From Xanthobacter autotrophicus Py2 (lineage in GTDB: Bacteria > Pseudomonadota > Alphaproteobacteria > Rhizobiales > Xanthobacteraceae), in NCBI GenBank assembly GCA_000017645.1, contig CP000781.1, positions 3,521,501 to 3,585,500 of the forward strand: a stretch of DNA of 64,000 nucleotides, read 5' to 3'. The notes under the pieces were generated by a model, which saw only the letters and a list, made by a program, of their open reading frames with translations, was not told the DNA's origin and searched no databases. The translations under genes were made by a program, and so were the position numbers. Shown one piece after another: positions 8,305 through 16,817 of the stretch (its first letter is position 1; each line of letters starts with the position of its first letter).

Positions 8305-10623
8305 TCAGGCACGCACCCGGGTCTTCTGCGGGTCGAAGTGCGGGAAGGGCACGATCTCGGCGCCGATGCGTTTTTTCAGGCCGTCCAGCTTGCCGATCTC
8401 CACCTGCGTGCCCGTGGCCCCATGGGCGACATCGATCCGCGCCAGCGCGATCTGGCCTTTCAGGATGGGCGAATGGGTGGCGCTGGTGACGACACCCACC
8501 TGCGCGCGGCCCATGTAGAGCGGGTCGCCGTGGCCGACCGCGTCATTGCCCTCGATCCTCAAGCCCACCATCTTGCGGGCCGGACTGGCCTTGCGCCGCA
8601 TGAGCGCCGCCTTGCCCACGAAATCCTCCTCCTTCTCCGCCACTGCGAATCCGATGCCGGCCTCGAACGGGTCGGTCTGGTCGCAGAAATCATATCCGGC
8701 GAACACCAGCCCCGCCTCGATGCGCAGCATGTCGAGGGCGGCAAGGCCCAGCGGCTTCATGCCTTTCGGCACACCCGCCGCCCACACGGCGTCGAAGACC
8801 GCGCCCGCATCCTTCGGGTGGCACCAGATCTCGTAGCCGAGCTCCCCCGTATAGCCGGTGCGCGAGACCACCAGCGCCGGCCCCATGGGGCCGCCGAGCC
8901 GGGCCACGGCGAAACGGAACCATTTCAGCTCGGCAATGGCGGGCTGCGTCGGGCCGGTCCAGATCACCTCGGCGAGGATCTCGCGGGAGAGCGGCCCCTG
9001 CACCGCAATATTGTGCAACTGGTCGGTGGAGGAGCGCACGAAGGCATTCAGCCCCCATTCGCGCGCCTTGTCGCGCAGCCAGGCGCCGGTGAATTCCTCC
9101 CCGCACACCACCCGGAAATTGGCCGGGGCCAGGCGGAAGATGGTGGCGTCGTCGATCATGCCGCCATGGTCATAGGTCAGCGCGGTATAGACCACCTGTC
9201 CCACCGCCAGCTTGCGCATGTCGCGCGTCACCGTGCGCTGGAGCAGCAGCTCGGCGTCCGGCCCGGTCACCTCGAACTTGCGCAAAGGGGAGAGGTCCAT
9301 CACCGCCGCGGTCTCGCGGCAGGCCCAGTATTCGGCGATGGGACCCTCGCCGGTGAAGCAGGTGGGCAGCCAGAAGCCGCGATACTCCACGAAGCTGCGG
9401 GTCATCTGCGCCAGGCGCGGATGAAAGGCGCTCTCGCGCGTCAGGCGCGGCTCGGCTGCGGCATTCATGCGGAATGCGGTCCCCTTGGAGAAGCTCTCGG
9501 CGCCGTCATAGACGCGCACATGGATGTCGGTGGGCACCCAGCCGTTGGCCGGGTCGATGTCGTCGGCGCAGGACGAGGTGGCGCAGACGAGGTCGGTGAG
9601 CGCCTTCATCAGCACATAGTCGCCGGGCCGCGACCAGGGCTCGTCCATGGTGAGCGCGTTGGTGTGGTCCACGGCGGTATTGTAGAAGAAGTTGATGGCC
9701 GGCCAGCCGGCGCGCGTGCGGATGCCGTAGGGCGCAAGCACCGCGTTGAAATTGTCCGAGCAATTGGCGTGACCCGGATAGCCCATGTCCTCGTAATATT
9801 TGGCGGAGCAGGCGAGCGCGAAGGTGTCGTGCCGGCCCACCGTGTCGCGGATCACCTCCACCAGCGGGATCTGGCGCTCGTCATAATATTTCGAGTGCAG
9901 CCCCGGCCCCGGATAGGCGGCGCCCATGAGGGTGCGGGTGGTGGTGGCGTCGAGGCCGAATTCCGCGCCCTGCTCCAGCGCCGCCGCGTCGAAGGCGAGG
10001 AAATCCGAGCACTGGCGTCCGTCCACGTCGATGATCTGGATATAGTCACCGGCCTTCACCCGGAAGGCGCGGGCCTCTGCAGCCGGGACCCTGAGGTCGA
10101 GCTTCGGCTCGGCCAAAGGCGCCGGCAGCGGGCGTTCGTTGCCGGGGGCGCGGGTGACGGTGACTTCGATGTCGGTCGGCGCGTCCTGCCCATCGGGCGC
10201 CATGGGGCCGCCGGGGGCCGCCACCACCACCAGAACCTCGCGCCGCGCCGTGAGCGCGACCTGCGTCTGTGCCGAATGACCGCCGGCGAGCACTATGTGC
10301 CCGGTCACGGCCGCCGGCGCGATCCCCCGCGCCGCCAGCGCATGCGCCACCTGCGCGCTCCCCTCTCCCCCCAGAGCCAACACCTCCGCGAGGCCCGCAT
10401 CGGCCGGGCCTTCGAGGCCGAGCACGGTGCTGTCCGCCCGCCCTTCGCCATCGATGGCGAACACGACGGCCGGCTGCAGCCCTTCGCCGTCGCGGATCGC
10501 GATGGCGTCGCCGGCACCGAGCACGATCGCGGCCACACCGCCGCCGCGCACCACCACGCATTCGCGGGGGCGGGTGGCGGGCGCGCTGCGCGACGGGCCG
10601 GGCGGGAGGAGGGAAGCGTCCAT
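8305..10623 (-). CDS. dmmD: DUF1989-GcvT fusion, aminomethyltransferase (DmmD-like)
   Basis: Large 772-residue cytoplasmic protein with three parts. Residues 1-170 are an unassigned N-terminal domain. About 175-375 is a DUF1989 (urea-carboxylase-associated) domain with GDYIQIIDVDGRQCSDFLAF, YPGHANCSDNFN and Cys352. About 395-772 is a GcvT aminomethyltransferase domain with GGMIDDATIF (the folate/substrate Asp is kept), VVSRTGYTGELGYEI and GLAALDMLRIEAG. This architecture and its neighbourhood match DmmD of dimethylamine-oxidising bacteria, thought to load the formaldehyde unit onto tetrahydrofolate. It follows the flavin reductase by only 13 bases and ends before a hairpin. The function of the DUF1989 part is not known. 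Confidence 0.8.
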   Translation of the reverse strand: MDASLLPPGPSRSAPATRPRECVVVRGGGVAAIVLGAGDAIAIRDGEGLQPAVVFAIDGEGRADSTVLGLEGPADAGLAEVLALGGEGSAQVAHALAARGIAPAAVTGHIVLAGGHSAQTQVALTARREVLVVVAAPGGPMAPDGQDAPTDIEVTVTRAPGNERPLPAPLAEPKLDLRVPAAEARAFRVKAGDYIQIIDVDGRQCSDFLAFDAAALEQGAEFGLDATTTRTLMGAAYPGPGLHSKYYDERQIPLVEVIRDTVGRHDTFALACSAKYYEDMGYPGHANCSDNFNAVLAPYGIRTRAGWPAINFFYNTAVDHTNALTMDEPWSRPGDYVLMKALTDLVCATSSCADDIDPANGWVPTDIHVRVYDGAESFSKGTAFRMNAAAEPRLTRESAFHPRLAQMTRSFVEYRGFWLPTCFTGEGPIAEYWACRETAAVMDLSPLRKFEVTGPDAELLLQRTVTRDMRKLAVGQVVYTALTYDHGGMIDDATIFRLAPANFRVVCGEEFTGAWLRDKAREWGLNAFVRSSTDQLHNIAVQGPLSREILAEVIWTGPTQPAIAELKWFRFAVARLGGPMGPALVVSRTGYTGELGYEIWCHPKDAGAVFDAVWAAGVPKGMKPLGLAALDMLRIEAGLVFAGYDFCDQTDPFEAGIGFAVAEKEEDFVGKAALMRRKASPARKMVGLRIEGNDAVGHGDPLYMGRAQVGVVTSATHSPILKGQIALARIDVAHGATGTQVEIGKLDGLKKRIGAEIVPFPHFDPQKTRVRA

Positions 10624-10636
10624 TCAGCCCTCTGGT

Positions 10637-11185
10637 TCAGCTGTCTTGCATGAGGCTCGCGAGCAGCCGGTAACTGCCGCGGTAATAAAGAAGAGGATCG
10701 CCCTCGCCGTCGGTGTGCATGTGCACCACCCGGCCGACGAAGATCACATGGTCGCCCCCGTCATAATGGGCATAGGGCACGCACTCGAAGACCGCATGGG
10801 CGGATTCCAGCCGCGGCTCGCCGAGCCGCCCGTCGGCGCAGGGCGTGTCCGCGAACTTGTCCTCGCCGGCGCGGGCGAAGCGGTTGGAGATTTCCTTCTG
10901 GTGCTCCAGCAGGATGTTGACCGAGTAGGCCTTTGCCTTCTCCAGCCGCTCCAGCGAATGGAGCGAGCGCGCCATGCAGAACAGGATCAGCGGCGGATCC
11001 AGCGAAACGGCGGAAAAGGAATTCACCGTGACGCCCATGGGCCCTTCGGAATCCTTCGCCATCACCACGGCGATGCCGGTGGCGAAGCGGCCGAGGGCAT
11101 TGCGCAATTCACGCGGATCGAGACGGGCGTCGAGATCAATGGCAGTCATCGAACGGAACTCTCTGAAATGGGTCACTGCGTCCAT
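10637..11185 (-). CDS. FMN-dependent flavin reductase (HpaC/DszD family)
   Basis: A 182-residue member of the flavin reductase-like domain family, the small partner of two-component flavin monooxygenases. Motifs include LRNALGRFATGIAVVMA, GVTVNSFSAVSLDPPLILFC and the C-terminal HVIFVGRVVHMHTDGEGDPLLYYRGSYR. ATG 11185 is supported by AGAGGG 6 bases upstream; a downstream ATG at 11149 has no ribosome site. It lies between the ACAD-like gene and dmmD in the same direction, 13 bases from dmmD. It most likely supplies reduced FMN to the ACAD-like flavoprotein, though the flavin partner is inferred. Confidence 0.88.
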   Translation of the reverse strand: MDAVTHFREFRSMTAIDLDARLDPRELRNALGRFATGIAVVMAKDSEGPMGVTVNSFSAVSLDPPLILFCMARSLHSLERLEKAKAYSVNILLEHQKEISNRFARAGEDKFADTPCADGRLGEPRLESAHAVFECVPYAHYDGGDHVIFVGRVVHMHTDGEGDPLLYYRGSYRLLASLMQDS

Positions 11186-11292
11186 GATAATCCCTCTTGA
11201 TGGCGGGCGCTCGGAGGGATGGCGCAAAGCCGCAGGACGGGTGCGGGAGGGGCGAGCGCGTGCCGCCCTCCCGCTTTTTCAGGCCCTCTCGT

Positions 11293-12696
11293 TCATGCCA
11301 CCTTCGCGGGCTGGATCTCGGCCAGCAGCTTTTCGGCCAGCGCACGCTTCTCGGCGTCGTCCATCTTCTTGATCTCGTTGTTGAGCACCCGCTCGTTGAT
11401 GGACTTGTTCCAGTAGTCCAGCGAGCCGAAGCCGAGCAGCGAGGCCTTGCCCACGAACTGGCGCAGCACCTCGTTGGTGGGGCCCATCACCCAGCCGGCC
11501 TTGCCGTCGCGCAGGTAGCGCTCGATCTGGAGCGCCGGGCGGAAGCCGGTGCCGCCTGTGGCGTGGAGCATCTTGTCCACCACATGGGCCACGTTCTTGG
11601 CCGCCTCGAACTTCACCTGCCACAGCCAGTGCAGCAGGGCGGAGCGGGGCAGGGCGTCCACATCGGCGTGGATGGACCAGTCGCAATTGTTGGTCACGCT
11701 GTCGAGCGCCTGCGCCATCTGGAAGTCCAGCGCCCGGCAGGCGTTGGTGTCCATGATCGCCTCGCCCACATAGTCCTGGATGGTGGGATAGTCGGCGACG
11801 CGCATGCCCACGTCATTGTGGGTCTTGCGGGTGGTATGGCGCTTGGCGATGTCGATGACCGCCAGCGAAATGCCGTTCCAGCAGGCCGACGAGCAGGTGA
11901 GGAAGAACGGGTCCACCACCTCGTCGTTGGACTTGGCGCCGTCGCCGATGGGGCCGACCAGGGCGTCCTTCGGCAGGATGGCGTTTTCCACCACGATGGG
12001 GCCGGACTGGTTGCCGCGCAGGCCCAGGCCATCCCATTCGGAGGGGTTCGCCTTCACCTCGTCCTTGGTGACGAGGAAGCAGGACAGGTCCGAATAGTCC
12101 CCGGCAAAGCCGGGGCTGGTAGTCTGCACGATGTACCAGTCGGCAAAGCCGCCGGAGGTGGTCCAGGAGGCCTTCTTGGTCACCTTCCAGCCGTCGCCAT
12201 AGGCTTCCGCCTTGGACGAGATGGGATACCAGAAATGGGAGCCGGTCTCGGGGTCGGAATAGGACAGGGTGCCGATCAGCACGTCCTTGTCCAGCCGCTT
12301 GAGGATGTCGGTTAGGATGGGGTTGTCGTGGTGGCGCAGGAGCGCGGCCGCCGTGGCACCCAGGTGCATGGTGTAGCACATGGCGGTGGAGGGGCAGCCG
12401 TAGCGGGCGATGGTCTCCACCACCATGGCGGCGCACAGGTGATTCTCGCCCAGTCCGCCCAGCTCCTTCGGCACGTTCAGCGCGAGCAGGCCGAGGGAGG
12501 CGAGGGCCTCGAAATTCTTGCGGGGGTAGACGTAGTTGGCGTCGCTCTCGACGGCGTTGGCGCGAAGCGTGGTCTCGCACAGGGCGATGAGCTTCTTCTG
12601 CAGTTCCTTCTGCGCCGGCGTGAGCAGCCATTGGGGATCCCACTCGAAGCCGAGACCCCAGAATTCTTCCTTGCCCCACATCTTCACATCGGACAT
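11293..12696 (-). CDS. Acyl-CoA-dehydrogenase-fold flavoprotein, probable two-component oxygenase
   Basis: A 467-residue member of the acyl-CoA dehydrogenase superfamily. The N-terminal helical domain has GLLALNVPKELGGLG, the middle beta domain GTLSYSDPETGSHFWYP and KKASWTTSGGFADWYIVQTT, and the C-terminal helical domain KMLHATGGTGF and IERYLRDGKAGWVMGPTNEV. In true dehydrogenases a Glu or Asp just before the Gly of the last motif is the base that removes the alpha proton; here it is Met404. Together with the adjacent flavin reductase and amine genes, this suggests a flavin monooxygenase or N-demethylase (compare DszC-type enzymes) rather than fatty-acid oxidation. RBS GGAG precedes ATG 12696. 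The substrate is unknown. Confidence 0.8.
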   Translation of the reverse strand: MSDVKMWGKEEFWGLGFEWDPQWLLTPAQKELQKKLIALCETTLRANAVESDANYVYPRKNFEALASLGLLALNVPKELGGLGENHLCAAMVVETIARYGCPSTAMCYTMHLGATAAALLRHHDNPILTDILKRLDKDVLIGTLSYSDPETGSHFWYPISSKAEAYGDGWKVTKKASWTTSGGFADWYIVQTTSPGFAGDYSDLSCFLVTKDEVKANPSEWDGLGLRGNQSGPIVVENAILPKDALVGPIGDGAKSNDEVVDPFFLTCSSACWNGISLAVIDIAKRHTTRKTHNDVGMRVADYPTIQDYVGEAIMDTNACRALDFQMAQALDSVTNNCDWSIHADVDALPRSALLHWLWQVKFEAAKNVAHVVDKMLHATGGTGFRPALQIERYLRDGKAGWVMGPTNEVLRQFVGKASLLGFGSLDYWNKSINERVLNNEIKKMDDAEKRALAEKLLAEIQPAKVA

Positions 12697-13081
12697 GATT
12701 TCAAGCTCCGCCTGGGCCGGCGCCCCGACCGGGCCGTCCCGCAGTTGCGATCTTCGCGAAGGCGGCAGTCTGTTCCCCTCAGTGAACTTTTTTGACGCCG
12801 TAGAAACACTGTGCCGATGATTGCGGCTTGTGCAAGCCCATTCGTTAGGCGTCATGGCGCTCAATTTTCAGCCGGATATGGCCGCGCTTAGCGGCGATGG
12901 GCCTTTGCCCTGCCTCGATATTGCGCATGGGGCAGAAATTATTTCTTCTCAGGAAAATCAATTGACACTGAAGTGCCGTGCCGCACAGGATGCGCCCCGT
13001 CGCGGCGGGCGTGCGGCGCATCGCACCCCGTCGCCTTCCCATTCAATGCTGTCCGACAGCTGAAAAGAGAGAGGGGACAGA
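12697..13081. promoter_or_regulatory. Divergent control region between ACAD-like gene and GcvT gene
   Basis: 385 bases without a gene between two divergent transcription units of the amine block. It holds an AT-rich centre (12930-12967), a perfect TTGACA at 12962-12967 facing the GcvT gene (with only a poor -10, CAGGAT, 18 bases on), and a GC-rich inverted repeat GATGCGCC / GGCGCATC (12989-12996 and 13015-13022) that would sit in the GcvT leader. No regulator gene is adjacent, so the controlling factor cannot be named. Confidence 0.4.
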
Positions 13082-14212
13082 ATGACGAGCGCACCCATCT
13101 GGCGCCAATCGATCCTCAACGAGCGTCACCGGGAGCTGGGGTCGAAGCTCGAGGACTCGTGGAACGACATGGCGATCCCGCAGCACTACGCCACCGATCC
13201 CTATGAGGAGACGGAGGCGGTGCGCACCCGCGCGGGGCTGTTCGACGTGTCCGCCCTCAAGATCATCAACGTGGGCGGCAAGGACGCGCTGGCCTTCCTG
13301 AACCAACTGGTCACCGCCGACATCACCAAGGTGCCGGCCGGCCGCTCCGCGATCGCCTCCATCGTGGGCGACGACGGCGGGCTGATCGATGACGTGCTGA
13401 TCTATGTGGATGGTGACGGCGCGTTCCGCCTCTCCCACGGCGGCGGCGCGCTGGAAGACGCGCTGCCCCTCGTGGCCGAGGGCTTCGACGTCACCTTCTC
13501 CCGCGACAACGACGTGCACATCCTGTCGCTGCAGGGCCCCAAGGCCCTCGACATCCTCGCCCCCCACACCCCCATGGACCTGAAAGGCCTACCCTATTTC
13601 GGGCACGGCAGGACCACCCTGTTCGGCGTCCCGGTGTCGCTGGCGCGCGGCGGCTATTCGGCCGAGCGGGGCTATGAGGTGTTCTGCGCCGCCAAGGACG
13701 CCGTCGCCCTGTGGGACAAGATCCTGGAGGCGGGCAAGCCGTTCGGCGCCATGCCGGTGTCGTGGGATTGCCTGGACATCGTGCGGGTGGAAGGCGCCTT
13801 GCTGTTCTTCCCCTTCGACATGCCCCACAAGGACACCACCCCGTTCGAGGTGCTGATGGACTGGTCGGTGGACCTCTCCAAGCCGGACTTCCGCGGCAAG
13901 GCGGCCCTCCTCGCCCGCAAGGGCACCGAGCGCACCCACCAGGCCGGGCTGGAAGTGCTCGCCGCCAAGGCCATCACCCCCGGCGCGAAGATCTTCAAGG
14001 ATGGGGAAGAGGTGGGCGTGGTGAATTCCACCACCTACAGCCGACACCTCATGAAGTCGCTGGCCCTGGTCTCGCTGCGGCCGGACGTGACCGCCCTCGG
14101 TACCGGCGTGAGCGTGGTGGATGGCGAGGAGAGCTTCGAGGCCAATGTGGTCCGCACGCCCTTCTACGATCCCATGCGCCTGCGCACCCACCCGCTGGAC
14201 GAGCGGGCCTGA
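13082..14212 (+). CDS. Stand-alone GcvT-family tetrahydrofolate methyl/aminomethyltransferase
   Basis: A 376-residue protein of the GcvT/DmdA/sarcosine-dehydrogenase-C family. Folate-binding features are present: VRTRAGLFDVSALKIINVGGKDALAFLNQLVTADI near the N-terminus, GGLIDDVLIYVDGD with the essential Asp, and ARGGYSAERGYEVF. The ribosome site GAGAGGGGAC precedes ATG 13082. No other glycine-cleavage genes are nearby, so it is not the housekeeping T protein; its position opposite the ACAD-reductase-dmmD operon argues for a one-carbon transfer role in amine breakdown. A DMSP demethylase or O-demethylase-like methyltransferase is also conceivable from family membership. Confidence 0.82.
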   Translation: MTSAPIWRQSILNERHRELGSKLEDSWNDMAIPQHYATDPYEETEAVRTRAGLFDVSALKIINVGGKDALAFLNQLVTADITKVPAGRSAIASIVGDDGGLIDDVLIYVDGDGAFRLSHGGGALEDALPLVAEGFDVTFSRDNDVHILSLQGPKALDILAPHTPMDLKGLPYFGHGRTTLFGVPVSLARGGYSAERGYEVFCAAKDAVALWDKILEAGKPFGAMPVSWDCLDIVRVEGALLFFPFDMPHKDTTPFEVLMDWSVDLSKPDFRGKAALLARKGTERTHQAGLEVLAAKAITPGAKIFKDGEEVGVVNSTTYSRHLMKSLALVSLRPDVTALGTGVSVVDGEESFEANVVRTPFYDPMRLRTHPLDERA

Positions 14213-14216
14213 ATCG

Positions 14217-14247
14217 AAAGGGGCCGGCAGAACCGGCCCCTTCCTTT
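14217..14247. terminator. Bidirectional terminator between GcvT and VOC genes
   Basis: Ten-base stem AAGGGGCCGG / CCGGCCCCTT with loop CAGAA, followed by TTCCTTTC on the plus strand and by a T-rich stretch on the minus strand. It lies between two convergent genes and can serve both. Confidence 0.75.
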
Positions 14248-14259
14248 CGCGTCTTCGGT

Positions 14260-15201
14260 TCAGAGCGGCTTGAGGCCGGCCTCGATGGCGGCCCGCCGGC
14301 CTTCCAGGAATGGCGGCAGCGCCAGCTTCTCACCCAGATGGGCGGCGTCCTCGTCCGCAGCGAAGCCCGGCCCGTCGGTGGCCAACTCGAACAGGATGCC
14401 GTTGGGCTCGCGGAAATAGAGCGAGCGGAAATAGAAGCGGTCCACCTTGCCGCTGTTGGGAATGCGCAGGTCCTTCAGCCGCCGCGCCCACTCGTCATAT
14501 TCATCGAAGGTGGTGACGCGGAATGCCACGTGATGCACCGCGCCCGCGCCCTGCACGGCGGGGGCAAGGCCGGGCTCCACCTTCACATGCACTTCGGCGG
14601 CGGGGCCGCCTTCTCCCATCTCGAACACGTGGATGGCACGGCCTTCCTCGCTGGCGTAGGTGCGCACCTCCCGCATCCCCATCACCTGCGTCAACACCAC
14701 GGCCGTGGGGGCAAGATCCGGCACCGACAGCACGATAGGGCCAAGGCCGCGGATCTGGTGCTCGGTCGGCACCGGGCTCCTGGCCCAGGGCACGCCGGGA
14801 CCGCGGCCGCCATCCACGATCAGGCCCAGGCGCTGGCCCTCCCGGTCCTCGAACGGCAGCATGTCCCGGCCGTCGCGGGTTTCGATGCCACTTTGGGCAA
14901 CGCCGGAATCGGCGAGGCGGCCGGCCCAGTAGTCCAGCGCCGCGTCATCCCGTACCCGCAGGAAAGTGCGCACCGCCGCGTGGCTGCCGCGCTGCTCGCG
15001 GGGCACCGGCCAGTCGAAGAAGGTGAGATCCGTGCCGGGGCTGGCTTCGCCGTCGGCATAGAACAGGTGATAGGCCGAGGTGTCGTCCTGATTCACCGTC
15101 TTCTTCACGAGGCGCATGCCCAGCGTCTGAGTATAGAAGCGGTGGTTGTAGGGCGCATCCGCCGAGACGGCGGTGACGTGATGCAGACCGGTGAGGTCCA
15201 T
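14260..15201 (-). CDS. Ring-cleaving-dioxygenase-type VOC family protein
   Basis: A 313-residue protein with two vicinal-oxygen-chelate (glyoxalase-fold) modules, of the type annotated as ring-cleaving dioxygenase (MhqO/LinE-like). The first module starts [36 protein letters not shown], whose His is the expected metal ligand. The second has [21 protein letters not shown], and [18 protein letters not shown] near the C-terminus carries the ligand Glu. Length and paired modules fit the family. It may act on hydroquinone- or catechol-like compounds or in detoxification. It converges with the GcvT gene and appears monocistronic. Confidence 0.82.
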   Translation of the reverse strand: MDLTGLHHVTAVSADAPYNHRFYTQTLGMRLVKKTVNQDDTSAYHLFYADGEASPGTDLTFFDWPVPREQRGSHAAVRTFLRVRDDAALDYWAGRLADSGVAQSGIETRDGRDMLPFEDREGQRLGLIVDGGRGPGVPWARSPVPTEHQIRGLGPIVLSVPDLAPTAVVLTQVMGMREVRTYASEEGRAIHVFEMGEGGPAAEVHVKVEPGLAPAVQGAGAVHHVAFRVTTFDEYDEWARRLKDLRIPNSGKVDRFYFRSLYFREPNGILFELATDGPGFAADEDAAHLGEKLALPPFLEGRRAAIEAGLKPL

Positions 15202-15548
15202 GGCGGTGTCTCCGGGGAGGGACAGGCCTCCGTTCGTGATGTTGGGTCGGAGATAGGACCGCCGCCGCCGTTAAGCGAGACTCGAAGCCGCAAAGCGAGT
15301 TTGCTGAAGTGCAAATAACGGGGCTGAAAATGGCGTACTGAGTGTGCTGCCGCGCACGATGTCTTCTCGCGCGGCCCTATCTGACTTTGCGGCACGCCTC
15401 AACTTGATACCTCCCGCCAAGCTGGCGTTCAGCATTGGACCCAAATTACCGCGCATCCTCCGGTCTGATGTGCCATGAAGACTCAGCCACAGGTGCGCGT
15501 GGAGGGGACGACGTGCTGATTTTCGAGCGGGTGGGGTTGGTATCCGGA
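15202..15548. other. Intergenic region upstream of lipoprotein hydrolase
   Basis: About 350 bases between two divergent genes. It is lower in GC than its surroundings around 15300-15460. The hydrolase frame is open from 15435, so part of this stretch could be coding if an earlier start is used; the signal peptide argues against that. No repeats or clear operators are seen. Confidence 0.4.
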
Positions 15549-16751
15549 ATGGGTGTGGCCGGCATGCGGCGCGCCGGGATGCGCCTTGCCGCCACGGCTT
15601 TGTGCCTCACTTTGCTCGCCGGCTGCTCCGACCGCCCCGGCCCCGAGGCGCTGACGCCCACCACCGCCAAGGCGCCCGGCGCCCGCGAGCACGTCATTCT
15701 CGTCGCCTCGACCCGTGAGCGGGACCCGCGCCCCGGCGTCATCTTCAACGGCGAGCGCTCCACCAGCCTCAATTTCGCGAAGGTGGACCTTTCCGTTCCC
15801 CCCGCCCACAAGGCGGGCGAGATCGAATGGCCCAAAAAGGGCGCCGGCGATCCCGCCACCGACATGGTGGTGCACGAGGCCATCTATCGCGATACCGAGC
15901 AGGACTTCCTGCGCGACATGAAGAGCGAGCTGGCGCGCCGTCCCGCGGGCCAGAAGAAGGTGTTCATCTTCGTCCACGGCTACAACACGCAGTTTTCCGA
16001 GGCGCTCTATCGCCTCGCCCAGATGGCGCATGACGCCGACGCGCCGGCGGTGCCGGTGCTGTTCACCTGGGCGTCCCGGGCGACCACCGAGGCCTATGTC
16101 TACGACAACAACAGCGCCACCGCCGCCCGCGACAACCTGGAAGAGACCATCCGCCTCGCCTTCGGCAGCGGCGCGGACGAGGTGAGCATCATGGCCCACT
16201 CCATGGGCAACTGGGTGACGGTGGAGGCCCTGCGGCAGATCCGGATTTCCGGCAAGCCGGTGCCGCAGAACAAGGTGGGCAACATCATCCTCGCCGCTCC
16301 GGACATCGACGTGGACGTGTTCAAGAGCCAGCTCAAGCGCTTCGGCAAGCCGGCGAAGCCCTTCGTCGTCATCGTCTCGCGTGATGACAAGGCGCTGGGC
16401 ATCTCCGAATTCCTTGCCGGCAAGAAGCAGCGGCTGGGCGAATATTCCAACGACGCGGAGCTGGTGGACCTCGGCGCGGTGGTGGTCGACATGACCGACG
16501 TGAAGGCCCTCGACAGTTTCAACCACGGCAAGTTCGCTCAGCTCGCGGAAATGGCGCCGCAGCTGCGCGGCTCGGTGTTGCGCGGGGAGGCGGCCGGCGG
16601 AAAGCCGGCGCCCTCGCTGTCCATGGACGGCGTGCGCATCACCGGCCTCGACCGGCTGCGCCCACAGCCGACGACGCAGCAGCCGACGACGCAGCAGGCA
16701 GCGGTCGCGGTGGACGACGACGCGGCCGCGCCGGCTCCCGCCGCGCAATAG
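15549..16751 (+). CDS. Lipoprotein alpha/beta hydrolase (DUF900)
   Basis: Predicted lipoprotein of about 400 residues. The leader MRLAATALCLTLLAGC ends in a lipobox (LLAGC). The body is a DUF900-type alpha/beta hydrolase with KKVFIFVHGYNTQFSEALYRLAQ (oxyanion region) and the nucleophile elbow SIMAHSMGNWVTVEAL. Catalytic Ser is in the A-H-S-M-G motif. The C-terminus has a short repeat (QPTTQQPTTQQ) encoded by a duplicated 15-base unit, then an Ala/Asp tail. Several in-frame starts are possible (15435, 15549, 15564, 15579) and none has a strong ribosome site; those between 15549 and 15579 give a proper signal. Substrate unknown. Confidence 0.78.
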   Translation: MGVAGMRRAGMRLAATALCLTLLAGCSDRPGPEALTPTTAKAPGAREHVILVASTRERDPRPGVIFNGERSTSLNFAKVDLSVPPAHKAGEIEWPKKGAGDPATDMVVHEAIYRDTEQDFLRDMKSELARRPAGQKKVFIFVHGYNTQFSEALYRLAQMAHDADAPAVPVLFTWASRATTEAYVYDNNSATAARDNLEETIRLAFGSGADEVSIMAHSMGNWVTVEALRQIRISGKPVPQNKVGNIILAAPDIDVDVFKSQLKRFGKPAKPFVVIVSRDDKALGISEFLAGKKQRLGEYSNDAELVDLGAVVVDMTDVKALDSFNHGKFAQLAEMAPQLRGSVLRGEAAGGKPAPSLSMDGVRITGLDRLRPQPTTQQPTTQQAAVAVDDDAAAPAPAAQ

Positions 16752-16817
16752 GCGCGGGCCTGCCGGGCGCCGCGGCGGCTTCCCCCCCGCGCGCCTTCGG
16801 GCTAAAGGCATCGGCCC

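Noticed and set aside
8173..10653. An 826-codon open frame on the plus strand opposite dmmD
   Set aside because: Its translation is His/Arg/Gly-rich shadow sequence of a clearly conserved minus-strand gene; high GC keeps the opposite frame open.
16672..16703. Short tandem repeat that could hint at a CRISPR-like or VNTR locus
   Set aside because: Only two 15-base units, in frame within the hydrolase gene, encoding QPTTQ; no spacers.
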